Source: Tubiluchus corallicola (lineage: Eukaryota > Priapulida > Priapulimorpha > Priapulimorphida > Tubiluchidae). Taken from it: a DNA stretch of 62,500 nt. The position numbers and the translations under genes are program-made. Of the stretch, positions 40,301 through 55,300 are shown piece by piece (position 1 is the first letter of the stretch; every line of letters begins with the position of its first letter). Location: assembly GCA_030141605.1 (NCBI GenBank), contig JAQGDQ010000964.1, forward strand, positions 1 to 62,500, written 5' to 3'. The notes beneath the pieces were generated by a model. The model saw only the letters and a list, made by a program, of their open reading frames with translations, searched no databases and was not told the DNA's origin.

Positions 40301-43300
40301 TAACAATTTATGTAGAGAAACACGATTTTTTTATGTTACAAAACGGACACGTACACAACACTCTTAAACAATATGACAGTGGGGCTATGAATGTCTTATG
40401 TACTGCAGTTCAATCTGTGCGAAGTTCAATTATTCCGTTAGCCAGAAGACAATACTGTTTTTCAGTTGTAAGAAATTTTTCATTTTTAGAGTATAAATTG
40501 CATTTTTGAGCTAGGCGAACTAAATTACATGTATTTTGATTAAATGGACCATAAATTTTTATTTGACTTAGTAGAGATTTTGAGTTAAGCGATGTGTTTT
40601 TGTGGGAAAAACGAAGGATTTCATCCGTTCCACTGAAATTCTTTGAGTTACGCGGAGTTTACCGTATTAGAACACGCCATCCATTTTTGCCTCGGTATTT
40701 GCGCAAAGCTAGCAATCCTTCTCTGTGCACGTGTCATTTAAATCCATGCTACATACATGACATTGGTTCCTAACCTTTTACTAGCTAAGTCCCTTTCGAA
40801 ATTCAACTATCTCCAATTTGAGTTTCAAGAAAACATTTCTTACTACCATTGTGCAGTTTTATTAGACTTTAATTTAATTTTGAAAACAAACAAAATACGC
40901 AAAAGCCCTTATTTTCAATTTACACATGTTTTCATTTGTAGTATTCTCTCTACTCATACTCCTTCTTAAAAATCCCCTTATTTTCAATTTATTTCCGAAT
41001 TGAAGAACAAAATGCAAGAAAAAAGATGATCGGATGTCAAATCAGAAGTCCAACTTCAAGTCGAACAATTGTGTCGCAAAAACAATGACGTTTCAAAATA
41101 CAAACAATCATGATGTCTAAAGATTTAAATCTTGTAACTCTTTCCTTATACCACGAGGCCATTACTCCCGTAAAATTCCTACTCCGTAAGTGTACGCTGT
41201 ACGGCAAAACGTTCTAACGTGTTACACGACACTACTTCTGCGTACCCCTGGCTTAGCACAGCTGTTTCGCAACCCCAAGGAGTACTCGTACCCTAGGTTA
41301 GCACACCAGAATCGTTTCTTAAACACAAGAAGAAAAACAGCAATAATAAGCAAAACGAACAGACAGAAAAGTTATCAAGAATTTTCCACATTTGTAAGGT
41401 ACAGGTAAACTTCCAATACTCTGCATAAATTTCAACTTCACACCTGGCTTAATTCTAAGTTGTCGTAACCTGAGAGGTCCCACAAGTCGACTAGTGATAT
41501 CCGCTGCATATCCAGGAGGTGCGGTTTCACCGTTGTACAAGGTCTTCAAGTATAAACTTGGCTCAAGCGTGTTGCTGATGTAATCCCACATGCTTTCTGT
41601 GTCAGATATCTAAAATAGTATAAAAAATTGCAATAATTATACTTGAATGAAACAACATGAACTACATCTGCTCAATATACACTTGAGTTTTTTAACGTGA
41701 ACTATTTGTGCTCAGGAGATTCTTGAATCACACAACATGAACTGCATGCGTTAAGCACATACATGAGTGAAACAACATGAACTACATGTGCTCAATATAC
41801 ACTTGAGTAAATCAACATTCAACGTGAACTATTTGTGCTCAGAACATACTTGAATCACACAACATGAATTGCATGTGTTAAGCACATACATGAGTGAAAC
41901 AACATGAACTACATCTGCTCAATATAAACTTGAGTAAATCAACGTGAACTATTTGTGCTCAGAACATACTTGATTCACACAACATGAACTGCATACGTTA
42001 AGCACATACATGAGTGAAACAACATGAACTACATGTGCTCAATATAAACTTGAGTAAATCAACGTGAACTATTTGTGCTCAGAACATACTTGAATCACAC
42101 AACATGAACTGCATGCGTTAAGCACATACATGAGTGAAACAACATGAACTACATCTGCTCAATATACACTTGAGTAAATCAACGTGAACTATTTGTGCTC
42201 AGAACATACTTGATTCACACAACATGAACTGCACGCGTTAAGCACATACATGAGTGAAACAACATGAACTACATCTGCTCAATATACACTTGAGTAAATC
42301 AACGTGAACTATTTGTGCTCAGAACATACTTGATTCACACAACATGAACTGCACGCGTTAAGCACATACATGAGTGAAACAACATGAACTACATCTGCTC
42401 AATATACACTTGAGTAAATCAACGTGAACTATTTGTGCTCAGAACATACTTGAATCACACAACATGAACTGCATGCGTTAAGCACATACATGAGTGAAAC
42501 AACATGAACTACATCTGCTCAATATACACTTGAGTAAATCAACGTGAACTATTTGTGCTCAGAACATACTTGATTCACACAACATGAACTGCACGCGTTA
42601 AGCACATACATGAGTGAAACAACATGAACTACATGTGCTAAGCACACAATTGAGTGAAACAACAAACTATACGTGCTCAATATGTACTTTAATGAAACAA
42701 CAAGAACTTTAATGTGCCCACAACATATTTGAGCAATACAACGTGAATCACAGGCGGCAAATACATACTTGAATTAAACAACATGGCATACAGGTGCTAA
42801 TAAACACTTGAGAGGAACAACAAACGACATGAGCTCAATACATACTCGACTGGAACAACATGAACTACACGTGTTGTTAGTCGTAAGTGTACCTGAGTGT
42901 AAGTCGTATTTCCATAGTAATTAGCTTTAATTACTAAATCCTCAACTGTACCGGTTACCAGATATGATCTGAAAATACATAATTGTCATATGTAATTGAA
43001 TACATTTCATTTATTTAATGTATTACAGTCAACCTCGGGTATAAGGTACTTGCTTAGGGAACACCAACACCGGCCCCAGTTTTTCGTAACGTTTTTCCTA
43101 TGTAAAAATCTTCGTACATAAGTTACTCGAATATAAGGCACTTTCGGTTATAAGGGATGATATCTTCAGGTCCCGCATAATAGAAACCCAGACAAATTAC
43201 CTCGCATATAAGGGACCCTATGATCAAAGCAAAATTCATCGATTTTCAACCTCAATTTTTTTGCCAACTTAGCATTCGAACAGCTCAGTTTCTGCAGTCA

Positions 43301-46300
43301 CATACATCTCCCATCACTGAAGGAGCTTCCTGCATACCGTTTGCACTGAATGTGTAGCAATAATCCATAAAAACATGGGCAAAAGTACAGAAAAGTACAG
43401 GTCCAGATACTCATCTTCAGCTATAAGGGACATTGGATATAAGGGACGGTTTTTTCCGGTGCGGAGGTGTCCCTTATATCCGAGGTTGACTGTATTTTCT
43501 TTGCACAAGTACTTTCCAAAACAGACTAAACTAAATAGACTATGCAACAATGAAACGTGAAAAAAAGAAAAATATGCAACGATGATCAACCAAATATGTA
43601 AAGCATTTAACTAACCGATTGAAACATAAACAAATTAGAAATTCAAGTCAAACCGAAAGAAGAAAATAAAACATAAATAAAAAATCAGTAAAAAAAAGAA
43701 AATTTGCATGATAAAATCAAACTAAATGTAATGAAAGGAAAATATGCAGTTGTGATTATATGCAATTATGTTAAGCTTAATGCCAAAAGGACTATAAACT
43801 AATATAGAGAAGCAGAAATGGAGTAAACAAAGTATATAATGAAAATCAATTAAAAATTTGACTGCTCGGGTACAAGATAATCAATGGTCTTACACTATGC
43901 AACAGTTGAGCCTACTTCCTGCATTAAAACTTGATTATAATCTAAAAGTTGTCTCAAATTAAAGTAAGTTTGTTCAGGTGCTTAAAACCCACGTGTTTAA
44001 GAGAGACATTTTAAATAGCAATGTCTAATTTTCATTGTGAATGGCATCTTATGTAACCAACAGTAAACTCCGCGTAACTCAAAATTTCCTCTAACTCATA
44101 TAAAAATTATGGTGCATTTAATCAAAATACGTGTCATTTACTTTGCCTAACTCAAAAGTGCAATTTATACTCTAGAAAAATAAAAAGTTTCGTCTTATGA
44201 TTCTGATAATAAATCGATTATTTTCTGTGGGATTGATCTTTCCGGGAAAGTTTAAGTCGGCTACCACGTAGTAACACTCTAACATTAATCGTTTTTCATT
44301 ACATAAATTGTTATTCTTTTTGCAATTGTCATCAAATCTCGTCGTTTATGTATAGAAGAGTGGAAACCTAGCCACTGGGGGGGGGGGGGCAAGCCAGCCC
44401 ATCTCAGTGCCGGTCCCAAGCCCGGATAAATAGGGAGGGTTAGCGTCAGGAAGGGCATCCGCATGTAAAAACTGCGCCAAAACCTTCTATGAATGAGTCG
44501 GTGAGACTTAAAGGTAAAGTCCGCAAAGAAGTGGTCAGACCCGCTCTATCTATGGGCTGGAAGCAGCTTCTCTAAAGAAGACCGAAGAGAAGAAAATGGG
44601 TGTGGTGGAGATGAGGATGTTGAGATGGATGGTAGGAATAACAAGAAGAGATAAAATTAGAAATAATAATATCAGAGGAACAGTAAAAGTAGTGGAAGCC
44701 TCGCTAGATTGTGATGGTATGGACACCTGAAAAGAAGAGTCGGTGAAGATCAGGTGGGAAGGGAAGACATAAATGAAGAGATGGTCAACAACAGGAATGC
44801 GTGGAGAAGACTCATTCACAACGGCGACCCCGCATAGGGAAAAGCTGGGAAGAAGAAGAAGAAGATGTATAGAAGGGTGGACTTTCTGCTTTCTAGTTAG
44901 CTCGCCGTCTGGAGGAGGGGTTTAGAGTTTCTATGCTAGAAAACGCTCAACATCGCCCAACTCAAAGTTTTTTCGGTCGGGTTGAATTGGAGTTAAGCGG
45001 AGTTTACTGTACTTATGCCGTGACTCAGTGACGATGTCATGACTCAAATAATAAGAATTAGCAGCAGAAGCAGCAGCAACAACAACAACATAACTACTTG
45101 CCTAGGATCAATCAAGTGGTGGGCAATGATAGTCAAAAGAATGGCAAAGGCGGTGAAAAGACCGAGTTCCTTGATAATTCCATCCATCTTACGTACGTAT
45201 CTACGATTCTGTCTTGTCTGAACGACCATAGATGCCCTTGGTGGACGATACTGCTGCCGCCTTTGCAGATTGCTGAAAAAAACATTTAACGTAAATTTGA
45301 AATTTTTTGACACATCTGTACCATGTGTATGACTACAATGCTTAAACAACTGTTTGCACTAAGTGAGTCGATTTGCATAGTGGCTGAATCCATTAGATGT
45401 TCCTTCATAAACATCTATCTAAATGATGCCAGGTCTATTGAAATCATTTAAAAAGCATTTCAAAATGCACCTAATATATTTACTTTCTTTCATATTTCCC
45501 CCCATACTGTTTCCAGTCTTGTGCATAGAGTAAGGCTTCACGACTTCTCGGTTAGCGACGTTTCATTTTAAGGAAGACGTTTCATTTTTTATTTCATTTT
45601 TTTTTGGTTTATTTACCTAATATATTTTGGTTTATTAGCCAGCAGTAGCAGTTTTTACTGAAATAATGTAATAAGGTTATAGGCAGCGTGCAATGGATGA
45701 TGTCAGAACAATGGCTTTGCGTTAGCAGTTTTCCAAGCTAAAATTGCCAAAAATAGAACATCTAATTAACTCGTTGTCACTCCTCTTGCCTGCACCTGCC
45801 CTAAAATATAACCCACATCATCGTGTAGCCCTGTTGTTATTCTTTCCAAAGAGCTATTTATCTCCTTCCAAGAGTCTCACTGAATACCACTACACGTTTT
45901 TTCTACAATCTGTTTGGCCAAAATTTCGAAAAATTGGGAGTTTGGTACGGGGAAAACGCCCATAGCGGGACGCCGCGGTCATCCCGCGAAATTTGAATAC
46001 GACTATTACACCCACCATTGAATGAGCTATCTAATTACACCACTCGTGGCCCATTCCTGATCAAGACTGATCAATAATGCTGACCATTTGTATCAAGCAA
46101 GAGAGAGCGGGAGCAAACTTTATGGAAAGTAATCTTGCCTGCAACCTGTTGTTATAGCAACCAGACTAAGTTTCTAGATAAAATTCCCAAGATTGCCGCC
46201 CAAGTACTTGGCTTTGACTCTGTTGCAGTGTTTAGTGTTTAATGGCTGCCTAGACTTAAACATCGACTAAAGAGAAACCACTAGCTAGGTAAGTAAGATA

Positions 46301-49300
46301 TATAGGTAGTTTCAAGGAAGCAGAAAAAAATTAATTAGTAGAAACACACGGAAAACTGATAAAACGTTTAATTTATGATTTAAGCAATATTGATTTTTGC
46401 CTGTGGAATATATCCCAATTCTTTTACATTACAGTCTACGGAAGTTTTGTCTTCGTTTAACGACGTTTCGGTTAACGTCACATTTTGCTGGAATGCATTA
46501 GCGTCGTTAAACGAGGACTTACTGTAAATGGCAGTGAGGAACAGTACTGTTACTGTTCACTTAGATTTGCCATATTGCCCAAAAATGAATTAGTAAATCA
46601 CAGTTTACTCACATCAACTAACACAAACAAGTTTTGATCAATTAACTTACGACAAACCTTTTGCACTCCTCGACTATCTCGGTTCCCACCTCCGGCCGGC
46701 TCGGCCGCTTTACCTCTGTCGTCCGCTGCTCCAGCTCCACGGGTTTCTTAAACAACACGGCTAATATGGCCGCCGCTGCCATCACCTTGATGGGTTCGGA
46801 TATGAACACGCCCTGAATAACTGAAGCCATTTGAGAGACCAACCATTCCGTGCTTTTCTTCAACCCAAACTTCAGACCGTACAGCATGATAAAGAACGAT
46901 GCGGTGATCGAAGACGCATAAACCGTAACCCAGGCGATGTACACGCACCACCAGGGAAACTTAAACGGAGGTTTGTTTTTCCTCTTCTCCTCTTCCTCCT
47001 GTTCCTTCTTCTCCTGTCTCTCCTTCCACCTGGCATACCACTTTGAAAAAGGCCGAGGCAGTAGGCGTTCCAACCCCCCTTCCTCCTCCTCTATCTCAAA
47101 ATCAAACCCCGCCCACTCTTCAAACGGATCGATACCAGAATGTATTACGTGAACTCCGGCAAAGCTGCCCGCAGGTAGTTTAAAAGTCGATCCCACTTTT
47201 TTGCGCTGTTCTCTTCTCCTTCTTTCTTCCGCTTTCCGTTCCAATTTGAACCGTCTCTCTAGTTGCGTCACCTCACTAGACAAACTCCTCATATTCCGCG
47301 TCACGTCTAATACATCATTTTCCTCTTCCACGTTGCTATCTCTAATCCACTCTAGCCACTCGTTCTCATTTGCAAACGGCAGTTCTTCAGCTTCCTACAA
47401 TGAAAAGTTTACAAATCTCTGTGGTTACAATTCACTAAAAATTTACATCGAACAATCCAAATAACTTTAGCAAAATTTTTTGTTACTGTGCAAAAATTTT
47501 TGCTGTTACAAATAAAGACAGAAAACTTTGGAACTGCCTTATGAATGATGATAAATTGATGATCACAAATACAGTAAGTCCTCGCATAACGACGCTTCGT
47601 TTTAACGATGCCGATCGTTTTTACACCTCTTTTCACTTAACGATACACGTCTCGTTTTAACGACGATTTTTTTATTTTTCTCAAGGCAAATTTTTATGTG
47701 ATCAACAAAATTTTTACCAAATTTGATGCATTAAAAATCAGTACATATTGCGATATTCGGTTCTAAAAATGCACTAGTAATGTAAACAGAGCAATTATTA
47801 TACATGTTTTTACTTGTTGACTGACTACTGACACTACTACTGTGTTACTAGCAGTTTGTATCAACTGTCAAGTGACCAGGGAGCAATTTTGCCTGCAACC
47901 TGTTGCTTTAGCAACTAGACTAAGTAAATAGGTAAAATTCCCAAGGTTGCCCCCAGGGCTTTGGTTTGACTCTGCAGTGTTTATTGTTTAACAGCTGACT
48001 AGAATTAAACATTAGTGAAAGAGAAAGCTAGGTATTGCTAAGTAAAATATGTAGATGGTTTCAGGCAAACAGGAAGACATTAATCAGTAGAAATATGAAT
48101 AAAACTCATAGAATGTTTAACTTATATGATTTAAGCTGTATTGATTTTTGTGTCTGAATCTCAATTCTTTTGCTTTACCTAGTATGGAGGTCTTGGCTTC
48201 GTTTAACGACATTTTACTTAACTTTGCATTTTTCTGGAATGCATTAGCGTAGTTAAGCGAAGACTTACTGTGCATGTTTCTCCGAAATTTCTTAAAACTT
48301 TTTTTTTAGAATAAATTTCACTTTTTTGGACAATATGTAAATAAGATTTTTGAAGAAACTGCAGTTGTAGTTCTCTTATTGTTTCTTTAACATAGACACT
48401 TCTCTGGGTGTACTCGTTTTAGTGCTGCTTTCATTATTTTAGTCTGAAATCACTTATAACTGCAATTTCTTTCTTCTGCTGTCTTTACCACAGATGCTCT
48501 TTCCATTACAGTGGCGGCTTGCGTATAGGCACTGTGGAACAGCAGCACTTCCTATTTTCACTCAATATTATCTTTATTCAGTTCTTTCTTTATACTTGTA
48601 CGGAACCAGAGTACACGAGGGTAGTACTGTTTGCTTCACAGTCCAGCACAGAGGTGTGTTTCTTTATACTTGTACGGAACCAGAGTACACGAGGGTAGTA
48701 CTGTTTGCTTCACAGTCCAGCACAGAGGTGTGTTTCTTTATACTTGTACGGAACCAGAGTACACGAGGGTAGTACTGTTTGCTTCACAGTCCAGCACAGA
48801 GGTGTGTTTCTTTATACTTGTACGCAACCAGAGTACACGAGGGTAGTACTGTTTGCTTCACAGTCCAGCACAGAGGTGTGTTTCTTTATACTTGTACGGA
48901 ACCAGAGTACACGAGGGTAGTACTGTTTGCTTCACAGTCCAGCACAGAGGTGTGTTTCTTTATACTTGTACGGAACCAGAGTACACGAGGGTAGTACTGT
49001 TTGCTTCACAGTCCAGCACAGAGGTGTGTTTCTTTATACTTGTACGGAACCAGAGTACACGAGGGTAGTACTGTTTGCTTCACAGTCCAGCACAGAGGTG
49101 TGTTTCTTTATACTTGTACGCAACCAGAGTACACGAGGGTAGTACTGTTTGCTTCACAGTCCAGCACAGAGGTGTGTTTCTTTATACTTGTACGGAACCA
49201 GAGTACACGAGGGTAGTACTGTTTGCTTCACAGTCCAGCACAGAGGTGTGTTTCTTTATACTTGTACGGAACCAGAGTACACGAGGGTAGTACTGTTTGC

Positions 49301-52300
49301 TTCACAGTCCAGCACAGAGGTGTGTTTGGCTGTTGCGCACTTGTCTGAGGTAACAAGCAGTATGCTGCACTGCTAGCATCTGCTGCTAGGTAGAGAAAGT
49401 GCTGTCACTCACACAGTTTGTTGCCAGTTGTCGCGTGCTTACCCACAAACGGATCAAGTTTAAACTGCGACAATTTAGGCTATTAGAAAGCAAAAAATAT
49501 TTTTTCTTCAGGATTTTATCAAGTTAATGCATAAACTTTTGCGTGTTTGTTTGCTAAAAATTAAAATTATAAACGACAATAATAAAATAACACACGTTTA
49601 TTTCATTTTACACAGTATTAAAACAATGGGTAAAAAATTTCTGAAACAGCACCCCCACTAATTTTAGCTACAAGCCGGCCGACCACTGCTCTAATAATTA
49701 CAAACACATGTGCCTTCAAGAAAAGTGTTAATATAATCCGTCTGTTTCTAAAAAACTAGTTGCATAAATTCCACTTCTCTGGGTCTGCAATCACATTTTC
49801 ATTCTCCAAATGTAGCCCGTTGTCATGAGCATGAAATGGCTCATGTCATGTTTAGGGACTAGTTTTGTTGCCACAACTAGCGAGAATGCGAACAACTTAC
49901 TCAAATCAGCACGACAAGCATAAACTCACTGAGTGCCAATCAACACAGGTTGATTTAACATGTGAACAACTTACTCAAATCAGCACGACAAGCATAAACT
50001 CAACAAGTGTCAATCAACACAGGTTGATTCAACATGTGAACAACTTACTCAAATCAGCACGACAAGCATAAACTCACTGAGTGCCAATCAACACAGGTTG
50101 ACTCAACACGTGAACAACTTACTCAAATCAGCACGACAAGCATAAACTCACTGAGTGCCAATCAACACAGGTTGACTCAACACGTGAACAACTTACTCAA
50201 ATCAGCACGACAAGCATAAACTCACTGAGTGCCATTCAACACAGGTTGATTCAACACGTGAACAACTTACTCAAATCAGCACGACAAGCATAAACTCACT
50301 GAGTGCCAATCAACACAGGTTGACTCAACATGTGAACAACTTACTCAAATCAGCACGACAAGGATAAACTCACTGAGTGCCAATCAGCACAGGTTGACTC
50401 AACATGTGAACAACTTACTCAAATCAGCACGACAAGGATAAACTCACTGAGTGCCATTCAACACAGGTTGACTCAACATGTGAACAACTTACTCAAATCA
50501 GCACGACAAGCATAAACTCACTGAGTGCCAATCAACACAGGTTGACTCAACATGTGAACAACTTACTCAAATCAGCACGACAAGGATAAACTCACTGAGT
50601 GCCATTCAACACAGGTTGACTCAACACGTGAACAACTTACTCAAATCAGCACGACAAGCATAAACTCACTGAGTGCCATTCAACACAGGTTGATTCAACA
50701 TGTGAACAACTTACTCAAATCAGCACGAGCATAAACTCATTGAGTGCCAATCATCGCAGGTTGACTCAACATGTGAACAACTTACTCAAATCAGCACGAC
50801 AAGCATAAACTCACTGTGTGCCAATCAACACAGGTTGACTCAACACGTGAACAACTTACTCAAATCAGCACGACAAGCATAAACTCACTGAGTGCCAATC
50901 AACACAGGTTGACTCAACACGTGAACAACTTACTCAAATCAGCACGACAAGCATAAACTCACTGAGTGCCAATCAACACAGGTTGACTCAACACGTGAAC
51001 AACTTACTCAAATCAGCACGACGAGCATAAACTCACTGAGTGCCAATCAACACAGGTTGACTCAACACGTGAACAACTTACTCAAATCAGCACGACAAGC
51101 ATAAACTCACTGAGTGCCAATCAACACAGGTTGACTCAACACGTGAACAACTTACTCAAATCAGCACGACAAGCATAAACTCACTGAGTGCTGATCAACA
51201 CAGGTTGACTCAACACGTGAACAACTTACTCAAATCAGCACGACAAGCATAAACTCACTGAGTGCCGATCAACACAGGTTGACTCAACACGTGAACAACT
51301 ACTCAAATCAGCACGACAAGCATAAACTCACTGAGTGGCAATCAACACAGGTTGACTCAACACGTGAACAACTTACTCAAATCAGCACGACAAGCATAAA
51401 CTCACTGAGTGCCAATCAATGCAGGTTGACTCAACATGTGAACAACTTACTCAAATCACCACGACAAGCATAAACTCACTGAGTGCCAATCAACACAGGT
51501 TGACTCAACATGTGAACAACTTACTCAAATCAGCACGACAAGCGTAAACTCACTGAGTGCCGATCAACACAGGTTGACTCAACATGTGAACAACTTACTC
51601 AAATCAGCACGACAAGCGTAAACTCACTGAGTGCCGATCAACACAGTTTGACTCAACATGTGAAAAACTACTCAAATCAGCACGACAAGCATAAACTCAC
51701 TGAGTGCCAATCAACACAGTTTGACTCAACATGTGAACAACTTACTCAAACCAGCACGACAAGCATAAACTCACTGAGTGCCAATCAATGCAGGTTGACT
51801 CAACATGTGAACAACTAACTCAAATCACCACGACAAGCATAAACTCACTGAGTGCCAATCAACACAGGTTGATTCAACATGTGAACAACTTACTCAAATC
51901 AGCACGACAAGCATAAACTCACTGAGTGCCAATCAACACAGGTTGACTCATCATGTGAACAACTTACTCAAATCAGCACGACAAGCATAAACTCACTGAG
52001 TGCCAATCAATGCAGGTTGACTCAACATGTGAACAACTTACTCAAATCAGCACGACAAGCATAAACTCACTGAGTGCCAATCAACACAGGTTGACTCAAC
52101 ATGTGAACAACTTACTCAAATCACCACGACAAGCATAAACTCACTGAGTGCCAATTAACGCAGGTTGATTCAACATGTGAACAACTTACTCAAATCACCA
52201 TGACAAGCATAAACTCACTGAGTGCCAATCAACACAAGTTGATTCAACATGTGAACAACTTACTCAAATCAGCACGACAAGCATAAACTCACTGAGTGCC

Positions 52301-55300
52301 AATCAACGCAGGTTGACTCATCATGTGAACAACTTACTCAAATCAGCACGACAAGCATAAACTCACTGTGTGCCAATCAACACAGGTTGATTCAACATGT
52401 GAACAACTTACTCAAATCAGAACGACAAGCATAAACTCACTGAGTGCCAATCAACACAGGTTGACTCAACACGTGAACAACTTACTCAAATCAGCACGAC
52501 AAGCATAAACTCACTGAGTGCCAATCAACACAGGTTGACTCAACACGTGAACAACTTACTCAAATCAGCACGACGAGCATAAACTCACTGAGTGCCAATC
52601 AACACAGGTTGACTCAACACGTGAACAACTTACTCAAATCAGCACGACGAGCATAAACTCACTGAGTGCCAATCAACACACAGGTTGACTCAACACGTGA
52701 ACAACTTACTCAAATCAGCACGACAAGCATAAACTCACTGAGTGCTGATCAACACAGGTTGACTCAACACGTGAACAACTTACTCAAATCAGCACGACAA
52801 GCATAAACTCACTGAGTGCCGATCAACACAGGTTGACTCAACACGTGAACAACTACTCAAATCAGCACGACAAGCATAAACTCACTGAGTGGCAATCAAC
52901 ACAGGTTGACTCAACACGTGAACAACTTACTCAAATCAGCACGACAAGCATAAACTCACTGAGTGCCAATCAATGCAGGTTGACTCAACATGTGAACAAC
53001 TTACTCAAATCACCACGACAAGCATAAACTCACTGAGTGCCAATCAACACAGGTTGACTCAACATGTGAACAACTTACTCAAATCAGCACGACAAGCGTA
53101 AACTCACTGAGTGCCGATCAACACAGGTTGACTCAACATGTGAACAACTTACTCAAATCAGCACAAGCGTAAACTCACTGAGTGCCGATCAACACAGTTT
53201 GACTCAACATGTGAACAACTACTCAAATCAGCACGACAAGCATAAACTCACTGAGTGCCAATCAACACAGTTTGACTCAACATGTGAACAACTTACTCAA
53301 ACCAGCACGACAAGCATAAACTCACTGAGTGCCAATCAATGCAGGTTGACTCAACATGTGAACAACTAACTGAAATCACCACGACAAGCATAAACTCACT
53401 GAGTGCCAATCAACACAGGTTGATTCAACATGTGAACAACTTACTCAAATCAGCACGACAAGCATAAACTCACTGAGTGCCAATCAACACAGGTTGACTC
53501 ATCATGTGAACAACTTACTCAAATCAGCACGACAAGCATAAACTCACTGAGTGCCAATCAATGCAGGTTGACTCAACATGTGAACAACTTACTCAAATCA
53601 GCACGACAAGCATAAACTCACTGAGTGCCAATCAACACAGGTTGACTCAACATGTGAACAACTTACTCAAATCACCACGACAAGCATAAACTCACTGAGT
53701 GCCAATTAACGCAGGTTGATTCAACATGTGAACAACTTACTCAAATCACCATGACAAGCATAAACTCACTGAGTGCCAATCAACACAAGTTGATTCAACA
53801 TGTGAACAACTTACTCAAATCAGCACGACAAGCATAAACTCACTGAGTGCCAATCAACGCAGGTTGACTCATCATGTGAACAACTTACTCAAATCAGCAC
53901 GACAAGCATAAACTCACTGAGTGCCAATCAACACAGGTTGACTCAACATGTGAACAACTACTCAAATCAGCACGACAAGCATAAACTCACTGAGTGCCGA
54001 TCAACACAGTTTGACTCAACATGTGAACAACTACTCAAATCAGCACGACAAGCATAAACTCACTGAGTGCCAATCAACACAGTTTGACTCAACATGTGAA
54101 CAACTTACTCAAACCAGCACGACAAGCATAAACTCACTGAGTGCCAATCAATGCAGGTTGACTCAACATGTGAACAACTAACTCAAATCACCACGACAAG
54201 CATAAACTCACTGAGTGCCAATCAACACAGGTTGATTCAACATGTGAACAACTTACTCAAATCAGCACGACAAGCATAAACTCACTGAGTGCCAATCAAC
54301 ACAGGTTGACTCATCATGTGAACAACTTACTCAAATCAGCACGACAAGCATAAACTCACTGAGTGCCAATCAATGCAGGTTGACTCAACATGTGAACAAC
54401 TTACTCAAATCAGCACGACAAGCATAAACTCACTGAGTGCCAATCAACACAGGTTGACTCAACATGTGAACAACTTACTCAAATCACCACGACAAGCATA
54501 AACTCACTGAGTGCCAATTAACGCAGGTTGATTCAACATGTGAACAACTTACTCAAATCACCACGACAAGCATAAACTCACTGAGTGCCAATCAACACAA
54601 GTTGATTCAACATGTGAACAACTTACTCAAATCAGCACGACAAGCATAAACTCACTGAGTGCCAATCAACGCAGGTTGACTCATCATGTGAACAACTTAC
54701 TCAAATCAGCACGACAAGCATAAACTCACTGAGTGCCAATCAACACAGGTTGACTCAACATGTGAACAACTTACTCAAATCAGCACGACAAGCATAAACT
54801 CACTGAGTGCCAATCAACACAGGTTGACTCATCATGTGAACAACTTACTCAAATCAGCACGACAAGCATAAACTCACTGAGTGCCAATCAACGCAGGTTG
54901 ACTCAACATGTGAACAACTTACTCAAATCAGCACGACAAGCATAAACTCACTGAGTGCCAATCAACACAGGTTGACTCAATATGTGAACAACTTACTCAA
55001 ATCAGCACGACGAGCATAAACTCACTGAGTGCCAATCAACACAGGTTGACTCAATATGTGAACAACTTACTCAAATCAGCACGACGAGCATAAACTCACT
55101 GAGTGCCAATCAACACAGGTTGACTCAACATGTGAACAACTTACTCAAATCAGCACGACAAGCATAAACTCACTGAGTGCCAATCAACGCAGGTTGACTC
55201 AACATGTGAACAACTACTCAAATCAGCACGACAAGCATAAACTCACTGAGTGCCAATCAACGCAGGTAAGTGTTAAAGTTCTTCGTCTTTTCCCGCATCA

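Noticed and set aside
46651-46660. GTAAGT donor for polycystin exon d (GTC|gtaagt)
   Set aside because: It looks strong, but phase 0 here cannot join exon e without losing the polycystin frame; the AAAAG|gtttgt site nine bases upstream fits phase 2. An unseen extra exon would be needed to use it.
48494-49376. Nine overlapping identical 71-75-codon frames
   Set aside because: They step by 74 bp and come from the tandem array inside the hAT-like MITE.
49893-55266. CRISPR-like direct-repeat array
   Set aside because: Units are contiguous with no variable spacers, and the genome is eukaryotic; this is a satellite.
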